A stretch of 64,000 nucleotides of DNA. It comes from CAVSUR01 sp963731285 (GTDB lineage Bacteria > Actinomycetota > Actinomycetes > Streptosporangiales > Streptosporangiaceae). A program made the position numbers and the translations under genes. A model generated the notes under the pieces. It had not been told where the DNA came from. It did not search any database and saw only the letters and a list, made by a program, of their open reading frames with translations. Positions within the stretch are counted from its first letter, which is position 1; every line of letters begins with the position of its first letter. The stretch is from positions 372,001 through 436,000 of the forward strand of contig CAVSUR010000001.1 of assembly GCA_963731285.1 (NCBI GenBank). The letters run 5' to 3'. This document shows positions 25,548 to 34,261 of the stretch, in pieces.

Positions 25548-27722
25548 GTGAACAGCGGAATGCCGGCCGCGGAGCTCACCGTGGCATATCAGGACGGCCC
25601 GGCCTGGCCGGTGCGGTCGGGCGCGGTCCCCGTCCTGGCCGACGGCTTCAGCTCCCGGCCCGAGACGGCGCCGGCCCTCGGCGCGTCGCTGGTGCCCGGT
25701 ACCGTCGTGGCGCTGGTGCCGGCCCGCCCGGCCGGAGCGCCGGGGCCGGACTGGCTGCGGGCATCCGGCAAGACCCAGCTCGCCGCCGCCTACGCGGAAT
25801 CGCTGTGGCAGGCCCGCAGCGTGGACCTGCTGGTGTGGATCACGGCGACGAGCCGCGCCTCGGTGCTGTCGGGCTACGCCGCCGCCGCGGCGGTCACCAT
25901 GAGCACCGGTCCCGCCGACGGCGCCGAGTCGGTCGCCACCCGCTTTCTCAGCTGGCTCGGCGAAACCGGCCGGCCATGGCTGGTGGTGCTCGACGACCTG
26001 TCCGGCTCGGCCGGGGTAGGCGGCCTGTGGCCGGCCGGCCGGCCGGCCGGGTGCTGGTCGACCACGGCGGACGCCATGGCCGTGCCCGCCCAGACGCTGA
26101 CCCTGCCGGTCGGGCCGTTCAGCTCGCGGGAGGCGCTGAGCTACCTGCTGGGCCGCCTTACCGCGGACCCGGATCAGCGGCTCGGCGCGATCGACCTGGT
26201 GCAGGACCTGGGCTGCGAGCCGGCCGCACTGGCTCAGGCCAGCGCGGTGATCGCTACCTCCACGCTGTCGTGCCGCGACTACCGGGACTATTACGCCCGC
26301 AGGCGGGAGCAGCTGACGCAGCCGGGCGGCCTCCCGCCGGCTGCCGCGGTGACCTGGACATTCTCCTTTGAGCAGGCCGATCAGCTGTCGCCGGACGGAT
26401 CGGCTCGGTCGCTGCTGGCGCTGGCCGCGCTGCTGGACGGCCATGACATCCCGGCCGCCGTGCTGGCCAGCCCCGCCGCCTGCAGGTACCTTGACGGCGA
26501 GGGCGGCGGCCCGGCCGCCGCCGGGCGCGCCCGCGCGGCGCTGGCCGCGCTGGAGCGGACCGGCCTGCTGACCATCGGCCCGGCCGCGGCGCCCGCGGTC
26601 CGGCTCAGCCCTGTGCTGCAGGAGGCGCTGCGGGCCGTGATGCCCGAGGATATGCTGACCGCCGCGATCAGCGCGGCGGCGGACGCGCTGACGGAGTCCT
26701 GGCCGGACGCGCAGCCGCAGGGCGGGCTGGCCGCCAGCCTGCGGTCGTGCGCGACCGCCCTGCAGCGGGTCGCGGCGGACCGGCTGTGGTCCGGCGGCTG
26801 CCATCCGGTGCTGGTGCAGACCGGGCGCAGCCTGGATGGTGCGCGGCTGACCGGCCCGGCTGTCTCGTTCTGGCGTGACCTGGCCACCACCGGCGACCGG
26901 CTGCTCGGAGCCGGCCATCCGGACACGCTGCTGGCCGGCCAGCACCTGGCCGGCGCCTACCTGGCCGCCGGGCATCCGGCCGACTCGGTTCCCTGGTTCC
27001 AGTGGGTGCTGGACAGCCAGATCCATAAGCTCGGCCAGGATCACCACTCGGTGATCGAGGCCCGCCGCCGCCTGGGCCACGCGCTGATCGCCGCGGGCCA
27101 GATCCAGGATGCCATCGCCGTCCTGAACCGGGCCGTCGGCGACTACGAGCACCTGTGCGGTCCCGGCCATCTCGACACGCTCGGCGCGCGGGACGAGCTG
27201 GCCGCCGCGCATCTGGCGACGGGCCAGCACCCCGAGGCGATCACCCTGTACCGGCGCACGCTCGCCGAGCGGGAGCGGATCCAGGGCGCGCAGCACCCGC
27301 AGACCATGACCACGCGCCAGTGCCTGGCCGACTCCTACCACGCAGGCGGCCGCGGCAAGGACGCGGTGTCGGCCTACAAGCGCGTGCTCGCTGACCGCGA
27401 GCGCGCGCTCGGGCCCGACCATCCGGACACGCTCAAGACCCGCAGCAATCTCGGCGCCGCTTTTCATTCCGCCGGGAAGATGACCTCCGCCGTGCAGGCC
27501 TTCGAGCAGGCTCAGGCCGGCTACGAGCGCGTCATGGGAGCCGGCCACCCTGACTCCCTGCACTCAAGCGCCCGGCTGGCGCAGGCCTACTACCAGGCGG
27601 GCCGGCTCGGTGACGCCAGGACAGTGCTGCGCGAGACGATCGAGCGCTGCGACCGGACCCTGCCGCCCGATGACCCCCTGCGCCGGCAGCTGCGGAGCAT
27701 GCTGGCCAGCGTCGGGAATTAG
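25548..27722 (+). CDS. NTPase-TPR protein 1 (STAND/NB-ARC-like) with atypical P-loop
   Basis: 724 residues from GTG 25548. The first 230 residues resemble an NB-ARC/STAND NTPase: ASGKTQLAAAYAESLWQA (P-loop region), a sensor-like WITATSRASVLSGY, Walker B PWLVVLDDLSG, and a winged-helix-like part with LGCEPAALAQASAVIATS. The usual Gly four residues before GK is absent: the loop reads PDWLRASGKT. A middle region (AVTWTFSFEQADQLSPDGSA onward) precedes about six kinesin-light-chain-type TPRs of 42 residues with GxxHPDTL and AxxxAGR motifs (about 450-720). STAND proteins are ligand-triggered switches in signalling and phage defence; TPRs usually sense the trigger. No effector domain is visible. It is a tandem paralogue of 27943-30261. 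Confidence 0.8.
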   Translation: MNSGMPAAELTVAYQDGPAWPVRSGAVPVLADGFSSRPETAPALGASLVPGTVVALVPARPAGAPGPDWLRASGKTQLAAAYAESLWQARSVDLLVWITATSRASVLSGYAAAAAVTMSTGPADGAESVATRFLSWLGETGRPWLVVLDDLSGSAGVGGLWPAGRPAGCWSTTADAMAVPAQTLTLPVGPFSSREALSYLLGRLTADPDQRLGAIDLVQDLGCEPAALAQASAVIATSTLSCRDYRDYYARRREQLTQPGGLPPAAAVTWTFSFEQADQLSPDGSARSLLALAALLDGHDIPAAVLASPAACRYLDGEGGGPAAAGRARAALAALERTGLLTIGPAAAPAVRLSPVLQEALRAVMPEDMLTAAISAAADALTESWPDAQPQGGLAASLRSCATALQRVAADRLWSGGCHPVLVQTGRSLDGARLTGPAVSFWRDLATTGDRLLGAGHPDTLLAGQHLAGAYLAAGHPADSVPWFQWVLDSQIHKLGQDHHSVIEARRRLGHALIAAGQIQDAIAVLNRAVGDYEHLCGPGHLDTLGARDELAAAHLATGQHPEAITLYRRTLAERERIQGAQHPQTMTTRQCLADSYHAGGRGKDAVSAYKRVLADRERALGPDHPDTLKTRSNLGAAFHSAGKMTSAVQAFEQAQAGYERVMGAGHPDSLHSSARLAQAYYQAGRLGDARTVLRETIERCDRTLPPDDPLRRQLRSMLASVGN

Positions 27723-27772
27723 CGGGCCGCGCGGCAGGCAGAATTAGCGATTCTCGCAGAGGATAGGTAGCC

Positions 27773-27946
27773 ATGACCGAAGATGGTGCAGTCTCAGGCA
27801 CTGCAGGCGGCCCAGCTTCCTTCCGCGGCCGAGGAAAGGAGCTGGTGCGGGACCGATCCGGGAGCGATGAGATGGCATCTCCAGCCTGGCGGCCCGCCAG
27901 CGCTACGGCGACCGGGCCCGGTAGCCGAGAGCGGCCGCCGTCGTGA
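27773..27946 (+). CDS. Leader ORF 2, overlapping the second NTPase-TPR start
   Basis: 57 codons starting MTEDGAVS. Its TGA overlaps the GTG start of the following NTPase-TPR gene by 4 nt (GTGA), a sign of translational coupling. It is related to the leader ORF at 25374 in sequence, position and upstream box (GCGATTCTCGC at 27747-27757, itself palindromic). The C-terminal half is Pro/Ser/Arg-rich and not conserved. No function is recognised. Confidence 0.5.
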   Translation: MTEDGAVSGTAGGPASFRGRGKELVRDRSGSDEMASPAWRPASATATGPGSRERPPS

Positions 27947-30261
27947 CCAGCGAAGTACCCCTGATCTCGTCACGGTCAGATGACCCGTTGCGGCGGGATG
28001 GTGTTCCGGGCCTGGCTGACGCTTTCATTCCCCGGCCCGATACCGCGCCCGGCCTGCTGGCCTCGCTCGCTCCAGGCGCGGCGGTGGCTCTGGTGCCAGT
28101 CCGGGCCGCCGGGGCAGGCGGGCCGGACTGGCTCAGGGCGTCTGGCAAGACCCAGCTCGCGATAGCCGCCGCGGACGCACTGCGGCGAGCCCGCAGTGTG
28201 GATCAGGTGGTATGGATAACCGCCACGAGCCGTCGCTCGGTCCTGTCCGGCTACGCGGCGGCGGCGGCAACCGCCATGGGCGCAGAGGTCACCGACAGCG
28301 CCGAATCGGTAGCCGCTCGCTTTGTGAGCTGGCTCGGCCAGACTGACCGACCGTGGCTGGTGGTGCTGGATGACCTATCCGGGGCAGCAGATATGGATGG
28401 CCTGTGGCCAGGCAGGCGAGCTGGCCGCATTCTGGTCACAACCTGCGATCCAGAAAGCCTGCCCGGTGACGCGGAAGTCCTGCCGGTAGGACCGTTCAGC
28501 CCGCGCGAGGCCCTGACCTACCTGATGGGCAGCCTGAACGCGGATCCTGATCAGCGGTTCGGAGCTGTCGACCTCGTCGGCGCGCTGACATGCGAGCCAC
28601 TCGCCCTGGTTCAGGCCAGCGCGGTCATCGCCAGCTCGTCGCTATCCTGCCGGGACTACTGGGACTACTTCGTGCGCCGCCGCGAGCATATGACCGAGGC
28701 TCCTTCCGGACCGCCGCCCGCGGCCGCGGTTACCTGGACCTTCTCGTTCGAGCAGGCAGATCACCTGGTGCCGGACGGGTCCGCCCAGTCCCTGCTGGCG
28801 CTGACTGCGCTGCTGGACGGCCATGGCATTCCGGGCCCGGTCCTCACCTCCGCGGCAGCGTGCGAGTACCTGGCTGGCGACAGCGGCGGACCAGCGATCG
28901 ACCCGGACCGGGCGGCCGGCGCGCTGGGCGCCCTGAAGCAGGCCGGCCTGCTGGCTATCGATGCGGCCGTCACTCCGCCGATGGTCCGGATGAGCCCGGT
29001 GCTGCAGGCCGTGCTGCAGGCCGCGATTCCGGGGAAACTGCGCCAGCAGGCCGCCAGATCGGCGGCGGATGCGCTGCTCGAGGCATGGCTGCCCGGCGAG
29101 TCACCCGCGTGGCTCGCGGAAAGCTTCCGGGCGTGCACGGCGAGCCTTCAGCAGACAGCGGGCGATCTGCTGTGGGCCGACGGCTGCCATCCGGTACTGA
29201 TCAGGGCAGGCCAGAGCCGGGACAGCGCTCGCCTGACCGACCCGGCCGTGGCGTACTGGCGGGAACTTACTACCACGAGCGACCGGCTGCTCGGCGCTGG
29301 CCATCCGGATACGCTGGCGGCCGGGCGGCTGCTCGCCGATGCGTACCTCGCGGCCGGGCGCGCGGCCGACGCTGTTCCCTGGTTCGAGTGGCTACGGGAC
29401 AGCAAGATTCATATGCTCGGCTCCGATCACCGCGAAGTGATTGAGGCCTGCTGCCTCCTCGGCCACTCTCTGGTCGCAGCGGGCCAGTGCCAGCAGGCGA
29501 TCAGCGTGCTCAGGCGGGCAGTCGAGGACTCGGAGCGGATCGCCGTGAACGATCCCGGACACGGGTTCGGCCGAGAGCATCCGGACGCCCTCACGGCGCG
29601 GGCCAGCCTCGCCAGCGCTTACCGGGCTGCGGACCGCACCGAGGACGCGATCGGCGAATACGAACGGGTCCTGGCCGGCCAGGGGCGGGTCCTCGGACAG
29701 GACCATCCGGACACGCTCGCCACCCTTGGCATGCTGGCCTTCGCCTACCGCACCGCAGGCCGGACCCGGCGGGCGATTTCCGCCTACGAGCGCGGGCTAG
29801 CTGGCCGCGAGCGGACCCAGGGCAACGATCACCCCGATACGCTCACCGCTCGCGCAAACCTCGCCTCCGCGTATCACACGGCCCGCCGCCCGAAAGATGC
29901 AATCCGCGAGTACGAACGGACGCTGGCCGATCGTGAGCGGCTCCAGGGCCGCAGTCATCCGGAAACACTGACCGCTCGCGCAAACCTCGCATCCGCCTAT
30001 CACTCGGCCCGTCGGGTAGCGGATGCCATCCCGCTTTACGAGCGGATTGTCGCCGACTTCGAGCGGGTCATGGGCCCGGACCATCCGGACACGCTCATCT
30101 CGCTGAGCAACCTCGCGCACGCCTACCACACTGCCGGACGGCTGGCTGAATCCGTCACGCTTTTCCAGCGCGCCCTTGGCGATTGCGAGCGGGCGCTGGG
30201 CCCGGATCACCCGCTGACCACCGCGATGCGAGAGAACGCCGAGGCCGCCACGCAGGCATGA
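27943..30261 (+). CDS. NTPase-TPR protein 2 (STAND/NB-ARC-like), paralogue of 25548-27722
   Basis: 772 residues from a GTG that overlaps the leader ORF stop. It aligns along its length with the upstream paralogue: the same atypical loop WLRASGKTQLAIAAADAL, the same Walker B PWLVVLDDLSG, RAGRILVTTCDP, GPFSPREALTYLMGSLNADP, and AVTWTFSFEQADHLVPDGSA. It has about seven TPRs of the kinesin-light-chain type, at least one more than copy 1. The last three are nearly uniform (DHPDTLTARANLASAYHTAR pattern). Codon use looks somewhat less GC-extreme than in copy 1, hinting at a different age or origin. The final 55 nt overlap the 3' end of an opposing truncated permease frame. Role probably sensing or signalling; defence is speculative. 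Confidence 0.8.
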   Translation: MTSEVPLISSRSDDPLRRDGVPGLADAFIPRPDTAPGLLASLAPGAAVALVPVRAAGAGGPDWLRASGKTQLAIAAADALRRARSVDQVVWITATSRRSVLSGYAAAAATAMGAEVTDSAESVAARFVSWLGQTDRPWLVVLDDLSGAADMDGLWPGRRAGRILVTTCDPESLPGDAEVLPVGPFSPREALTYLMGSLNADPDQRFGAVDLVGALTCEPLALVQASAVIASSSLSCRDYWDYFVRRREHMTEAPSGPPPAAAVTWTFSFEQADHLVPDGSAQSLLALTALLDGHGIPGPVLTSAAACEYLAGDSGGPAIDPDRAAGALGALKQAGLLAIDAAVTPPMVRMSPVLQAVLQAAIPGKLRQQAARSAADALLEAWLPGESPAWLAESFRACTASLQQTAGDLLWADGCHPVLIRAGQSRDSARLTDPAVAYWRELTTTSDRLLGAGHPDTLAAGRLLADAYLAAGRAADAVPWFEWLRDSKIHMLGSDHREVIEACCLLGHSLVAAGQCQQAISVLRRAVEDSERIAVNDPGHGFGREHPDALTARASLASAYRAADRTEDAIGEYERVLAGQGRVLGQDHPDTLATLGMLAFAYRTAGRTRRAISAYERGLAGRERTQGNDHPDTLTARANLASAYHTARRPKDAIREYERTLADRERLQGRSHPETLTARANLASAYHSARRVADAIPLYERIVADFERVMGPDHPDTLISLSNLAHAYHTAGRLAESVTLFQRALGDCERALGPDHPLTTAMRENAEAATQA

Positions 30262-30800
30262 GCACCACGATGCAGCGGAGGGGTCACTCGACCGGGATCT
30301 CGGCGTTGATCATCCCCATTGATAAGGCACACCACGAAGATCCCGGTGCGGGTGCTGAACCAGGTCGCGCCGCCCGGGTCGCCGAGTGCGGCCCCCAGCG
30401 GCTGGAACAGCTCGACGGACAGGATGTTGCCGTAGATCGTGGCCCACAGCCACAAGATGAACCACCACCCGGTGGCGGCCAGCACGAAGCCGAACCCGCT
30501 GCCGAGGATCCGGGTCTGCCAGACGTAGTCACCGCCGGCCCGCGGGATCGTGACGATCAGCCCCGTGTAGGCGATCACCAGGAACGAGACCCACACCGCC
30601 GAGATGAGGATCGAGGTGAGCAGCTGGCCCTTCGGGATGAACGACTGGAACGAGAACTCGTAGATGCCCAGGGTGATCACGTTGGTCGCCAGGCAGGCGC
30701 AGATCATCGAATCCCGGACCGACCAGCCGCGGACCAGCCCGGTGGCCTTGCGCAGGAAGAGTGTGGGCGTCTCGCTGCCGCTGACCGCTCCGGCCGCCAT
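30207..30800 (-). pseudogene. Truncated APC amino-acid permease (N-terminal third)
   Basis: The frame begins at ATG 30800 with GGAGG 4 nt upstream and encodes the first four membrane helices of an APC permease: GWSVRDSMICACLATNVITL, GQLLTSILISAVWVSFLVIA, IPRAGGDYVWQTRILG and GWWFILWLWATIYGN. After RTGIFVVCLI (near 30330) similarity ends and about 40 unrelated residues follow that run antisense into the NTPase-TPR gene. A full permease has about 450-550 residues, so two thirds are missing. The break marks one boundary of the NTPase-TPR duplication or insertion. It is unlikely to be functional. Confidence 0.75.
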
Positions 30801-30882
30801 TTTGCCTCCAGTCATGAACTCCAGATGGGACCGGACAGGGGCCAGGTACCGGAGGTCCGTCAGCCGGGCCGTGCTCAGCGCT

Positions 30883-30923
30883 CATGGCAGGCCGGCCGGC
30901 CAGCCGCCGGCCGGCCTGCCATG
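30883..30923. repeat. Perfect 18-bp hairpin in a divergent intergenic region
   Basis: CATGGCAGGCCGGCCGGC at 30883-30900 pairs perfectly with 30906-30923 around a 5-nt loop. It lies between the divergent permease remnant and the gene at 31079, where no transcript should end. It may be a terminator left from a lost gene, a mobile-element end or a regulatory structure. The rest of 30801-31078 shows no gene. Confidence 0.6.
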
Positions 30924-31078
30924 CTGGCCGAATCCGCCCGCCACGGCGGTAACCGCAGCGAGTCCCGGGCGCGTCTATCCCATGGAGGGGATTTGCTCGC
31001 TGGCCAGTTGCCATCGTCCAGCAGTCGGAAGGCCGCCGGGCCAGCGGTCCATGCTGGTGCTACCTTCGTGGAGCGGCT

Positions 31079-31441
31079 ATGAGCCAAGCCCTGGTCGGGC
31101 CGGGTCTTCTCCTGCTTGTGAGCATTATGATCGGCTGGCTTGTGCTCTCCATAGTCGTGATCGTCCGCACGCCGTCGTCCTCGCCTTCTCCCCCGGTCTC
31201 GGAGGAGGCGCCCCGGCCCGCGGTGCCGGCCGGAGATCACGCGATCGTTCCGCCCGTGACTGCGCCGCTGCCCCGCGGCGTTCGGCCGGCGCCGCAGCAC
31301 GTGCACCATGCGCAGCGGGCCCCGCGGCCCGACGCGGGCTTTACCTCCGCGACAAATCAGTACCTCGCCCGGCACCGGCGGGAAAGCCAGGCTGGCGGAC
31401 CGCCCTGGCCCTCGGCGCTCAAGCCTCCCGGAATTCCCTGA
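31079..31441 (+). CDS. Single-pass membrane protein with Pro-rich tail
   Basis: 120 residues from the ATG at 31079 (GTGGAG upstream). One membrane helix at about residues 8-30 (LLLLVSIMIGWLVLSIVVIV) is followed by a Pro/Ser/Arg-rich, probably cytoplasmic tail without recognisable domains. No family assigned. It is convergent with the methyltransferase gene (40 nt apart). Conserved single-pass proteins of this kind are common in actinobacteria, but codon pattern and RBS are the only support here. Confidence 0.5.
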   Translation: MSQALVGPGLLLLVSIMIGWLVLSIVVIVRTPSSSPSPPVSEEAPRPAVPAGDHAIVPPVTAPLPRGVRPAPQHVHHAQRAPRPDAGFTSATNQYLARHRRESQAGGPPWPSALKPPGIP

Positions 31442-31481
31442 CCGTGCCAGCAGCACGGGCAGCGGGTGCTGGATCACCAGG

Positions 31482-32222
31482 TCAGGCGGGCCGCGCCGCG
31501 ACGAACCGGATGCGGGCCGTCCCGGTGGCGGCAGGCTGCGGCCGGGCCTCGAAGCCAGCCGCGGCCAGCAAGCTGAGCCACGCCGCGCAGCTGAACGCGC
31601 CCAGCCGATGCGACTCGCGCACCACCTCGGTACGGCCGTCGGCGGCGCGCAGCACGAACTCGTAGTCGGTCTGGATCCAGCTGTCGCCGGGGTCGGGATC
31701 GGAGGCCCAGGCACGGAAGCTGGCCTGGCGCCCGGCCGGATCGCTGCCGCCGCCCGCGCCGGGGCCCGGGCGGAACGTCTCGGCGGTGTGGTCGGGCACG
31801 AACACCGCGATGCCGCCGGGACGGCAGTGCGCGTACGCGGTCGCGATCGCCGCACGCAGGTCCGGCTCGCTGGTCATGTAGTCGACGGCGTCGTGCACCA
31901 GCACGACGTCGAACGTCCGCCCGAGCCGGACCGTGCGCATGTCGCCCTGCAGATGCGCGCACTCCGGGTTGAGCCTGCGGGACACCGCCAGCATCTGCGG
32001 CGAGTGGTCGACCAGCGTCATGGCCATGTCTGCCTTCAGGTGCACCGCGATATGGCCGCCGCCGCTGCCCAGGTCCAGCGCCTGCGCGATGCCGGTCCGC
32101 CCTGCGCCGGCTCCGCTGGCAGCCAGCACCGCTGCCAGCTCGGCCGCCTCCGCCTGGTATTCCGCCGGCGGCGAGATCAGCGGCCACCACGGCGCCAGAT
32201 CCTGGTACAGCCGGCAGGACAC
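31482..32222 (-). CDS. Class I SAM-dependent methyltransferase
   Basis: 246 residues from GTG 32222. Motif I is ALDLGSGGGHIAVHL near residue 48, with the acidic residue in LVDHSPQMLAVSR. HLQGDMRTVRLGRTFDVVLV and YMTSEPDLRAAIATAYAHCR complete the fold. A C-terminal substrate domain (about 160-246) is typical of the Methyltransf_25 or glycine/sarcosine-like group. It starts 4 nt after the photolyase stop codon, so the two are one operon. A shared role in DNA repair is not implied by sequence. Confidence 0.88.
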   Translation of the reverse strand: MSCRLYQDLAPWWPLISPPAEYQAEAAELAAVLAASGAGAGRTGIAQALDLGSGGGHIAVHLKADMAMTLVDHSPQMLAVSRRLNPECAHLQGDMRTVRLGRTFDVVLVHDAVDYMTSEPDLRAAIATAYAHCRPGGIAVFVPDHTAETFRPGPGAGGGSDPAGRQASFRAWASDPDPGDSWIQTDYEFVLRAADGRTEVVRESHRLGAFSCAAWLSLLAAAGFEARPQPAATGTARIRFVAARPA

Positions 32223-32226
32223 CTGG

Positions 32227-33579
32227 TCAGTCCCGGCTGCGCAGCTCGTGGTAGCGGGCCAGGGATTCCGAGCGCTCCCGGGCGTGATCGACGATCGGCT
32301 CGGGATACCCCTCAGGCGCGCCCTCCGGCCGCGACCACGGCTGGTGGATCTGGTTCGCGCTCAGGCCGGCCAGCTCGGGCACCCAGCGGCGGACGTAGGT
32401 GCCGTCCGGGTCGAACCTGGCGCCCTGGGAGACGGGGTTGAAGATCCGGAAGTACGGCGCCGCGTCGGTGCCGGTGCCCGCCGTCCACTGCCAGCCGTGC
32501 TGGTTGCTGGCCAGGTCAGCGTCGACCAGGTGCATCATGAAATGCCGGGCCCCCCTGAGCCACTCGATATGCAGGTCCTTGACCAGGAAGGACGCGACGA
32601 TCATCCGCACCCGGTTGTGCATCCAGCCCTCGGCGAGCAGCTGGCGCATCCCGGCATCGACGATCGGGTAGCCGGTCCGCCCCGCGGCCCAGGCCTCGAA
32701 CGCCTCGTCCGCGGACTTGCCGCCCGCGTAGGGCATCTTCGCCATCGCGGGCTGGAAGTACTCGCGGGCGCTTTGCGGCCAGAAGTGCAACACAGCCGCG
32801 TAGAACTCGCGCCAGGCGAGCTCCTTGCGGTAGGTCAGGTCAGCCGGCCCGAGATCGGCCAGCAGCGTGCGCGGGTGGATCGAGCCGTACTTGAGGTAGG
32901 GCGATAGCCGCGAGGTGCGATCCAGGTCGGGCCGGTCCCGCTCCTGGCCGTACCCGGCCAGGTGGAAGCGCCGGAACCGGCACCAGGAGGCCCGGGCGGC
33001 CGTCTCACCCGCCTCCGGCAGGGTCAGGCCTGCCGGCAGCCGGGGATCGCGCGGTACCGGCGTGCCGTCCAGCCGCTGCCAGCTGACCGCCGGCGGGGAG
33101 CTGGCGGGCGGCCGCCAGCCGTGCGCCGACCAGGACCGGTAGAACGCGGAGAACACCTTGAACGGCGCTCCGTCGTCCTTGGTGATGCGGCCGGGCGCCA
33201 CCGCGTAGGGCGATCCGGTGCGCACCAGCGGGGTGCCGCCGAGCGCCTTCTCGACGCGCCCGTCCCGGGCAGCGCCGTAGGGACCGAAGTCGGCGGAGAT
33301 GTGCACCGCCTCCGCGCCGCACTCGCGGGCCACCTCGGGCACGACGTTCTCCGGCTGGCCCCGCCGGACGGTGAGCCCGCCGCCCGCCTCGCGCAACTGC
33401 TCGTCCAGCGCGCGCAGGGTCCGGTACAAGAATGCGATGCGCGGCGCGCCCGACGGCCCGCGCAGGGCGTCGTCCAGCACGAACAAGGCCACCACCGGGC
33501 CCTGGCCGGCGGCGGCCAGCAGGGCCGGATGATCGCCGAGGCGCAGGTCGCGCCGGAACCACATGACGGCTGCGGACAT
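32227..33579 (-). CDS. phr: Deoxyribodipyrimidine photolyase
   Basis: 450 residues of class I CPD photolyase, which uses blue light, FADH and an antenna cofactor to split pyrimidine dimers. The N-terminal antenna domain starts VMWFRRDLRLGDHPAL. The FAD domain includes RTSRLSPYLKYGSIHPRTLL, WREFYAAVLHFWPQ, GYPIVDAGMRQLLAEGWMHN, RVRMIVASFLVKDLHIEW and the signature DADLASNQHGWQWTAGTGTD followed by APYFRIFNP. The length is standard. It is the first gene of a two-gene operon with the methyltransferase. Confidence 0.96.
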   Translation of the reverse strand: MSAAVMWFRRDLRLGDHPALLAAAGQGPVVALFVLDDALRGPSGAPRIAFLYRTLRALDEQLREAGGGLTVRRGQPENVVPEVARECGAEAVHISADFGPYGAARDGRVEKALGGTPLVRTGSPYAVAPGRITKDDGAPFKVFSAFYRSWSAHGWRPPASSPPAVSWQRLDGTPVPRDPRLPAGLTLPEAGETAARASWCRFRRFHLAGYGQERDRPDLDRTSRLSPYLKYGSIHPRTLLADLGPADLTYRKELAWREFYAAVLHFWPQSAREYFQPAMAKMPYAGGKSADEAFEAWAAGRTGYPIVDAGMRQLLAEGWMHNRVRMIVASFLVKDLHIEWLRGARHFMMHLVDADLASNQHGWQWTAGTGTDAAPYFRIFNPVSQGARFDPDGTYVRRWVPELAGLSANQIHQPWSRPEGAPEGYPEPIVDHARERSESLARYHELRSRD

Positions 33580-33695
33580 GGCCGGTCCCTACCCCCGAAG
33601 CGACGGCGCAGTCACGCCGCCGTCAGCTCCGGCATGCTGCGCTCATGAACGCCGGCCATCCGGCTACCCGGAGGTCCCGGGCCGCCCGCAGGGCT

Positions 33696-34211
33696 CTACA
33701 GCGCCTTCAGCAGGGCCTTCATCCACGGCCCCAGGTCGGCGGGGGTCCGCGCCGAGATCAGGTTGCCGTCAACCACGGTGGCCTCGTCTTCCCAGTCGAC
33801 GCCGGCGTTCACCATGTCATCGCGGATGGCCGACACGCTGGTCGCCCGGCGGCCCTTGAGTATGCGCGCGGAGATGGGCACCCAGCCGGCGTGGCAGATG
33901 AAGGCAATCGGCTTGCCGGCCTCGTCGAAGTCCCGGACCAGGCCCAGTACCGCCTCGGAGCGGCGCAGGTGGTCGGGCGCATAGCCGCCGGGGATGACCA
34001 GCGCGTCGAAGTCGCCCGCGGCGACCTGATCGGCGGTAGTGTCCACAGGCACCGGGCCGTGGCCCTTCTTGCCGGTCACCGGCCGGTCGGTCAGGCCCGC
34101 GACGGTCACGGCTATGTCTTCCTCGGCCAGCCGGTACAGCGGGTACAGCAGCTCCATGTCCTCGAACATGTCAGCGGCCAGCAGCAGCACGCGGGGATGA
34201 CTTTGCGCCAT
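33696..34211 (-). CDS. DJ-1/PfpI family protein (protease/deglycase type)
   Basis: 171 residues, the standard size for PfpI. The catalytic elbow is AFICHAGWVPISA with Cys near residue 105. The preceding acidic residue lies in MFEDMELLYPLYRL near residue 17. VIPGGYAPDHLR and DDMVNAGVDWEDE are typical of the PfpI/YraA group. The subgroup differs from the PfpI gene at 4783-5349. Probable cytosolic stress protein acting on glycated or damaged proteins; no proven activity. Confidence 0.9.
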   Translation of the reverse strand: MAQSHPRVLLLAADMFEDMELLYPLYRLAEEDIAVTVAGLTDRPVTGKKGHGPVPVDTTADQVAAGDFDALVIPGGYAPDHLRRSEAVLGLVRDFDEAGKPIAFICHAGWVPISARILKGRRATSVSAIRDDMVNAGVDWEDEATVVDGNLISARTPADLGPWMKALLKAL

Positions 34212-34261
34212 GGGCCTACTGTACGCCTCCGGCCCGGCCCGCCCCGGCGCCCGCGGCAGGC

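Noticed and set aside
25527..27563. 678-codon open frame antisense to NTPase-TPR 1
   Set aside because: Composition (Gln/Arg/Gly) is typical of a GC-rich shadow; the plus strand has clear NTPase and TPR motifs.
25374..27946. FxSxx-COOH type RiPP precursors for the short leader ORFs
   Set aside because: The C-termini (LTGQ and RPPS) lack the FxSxx ending and no radical SAM gene is nearby.
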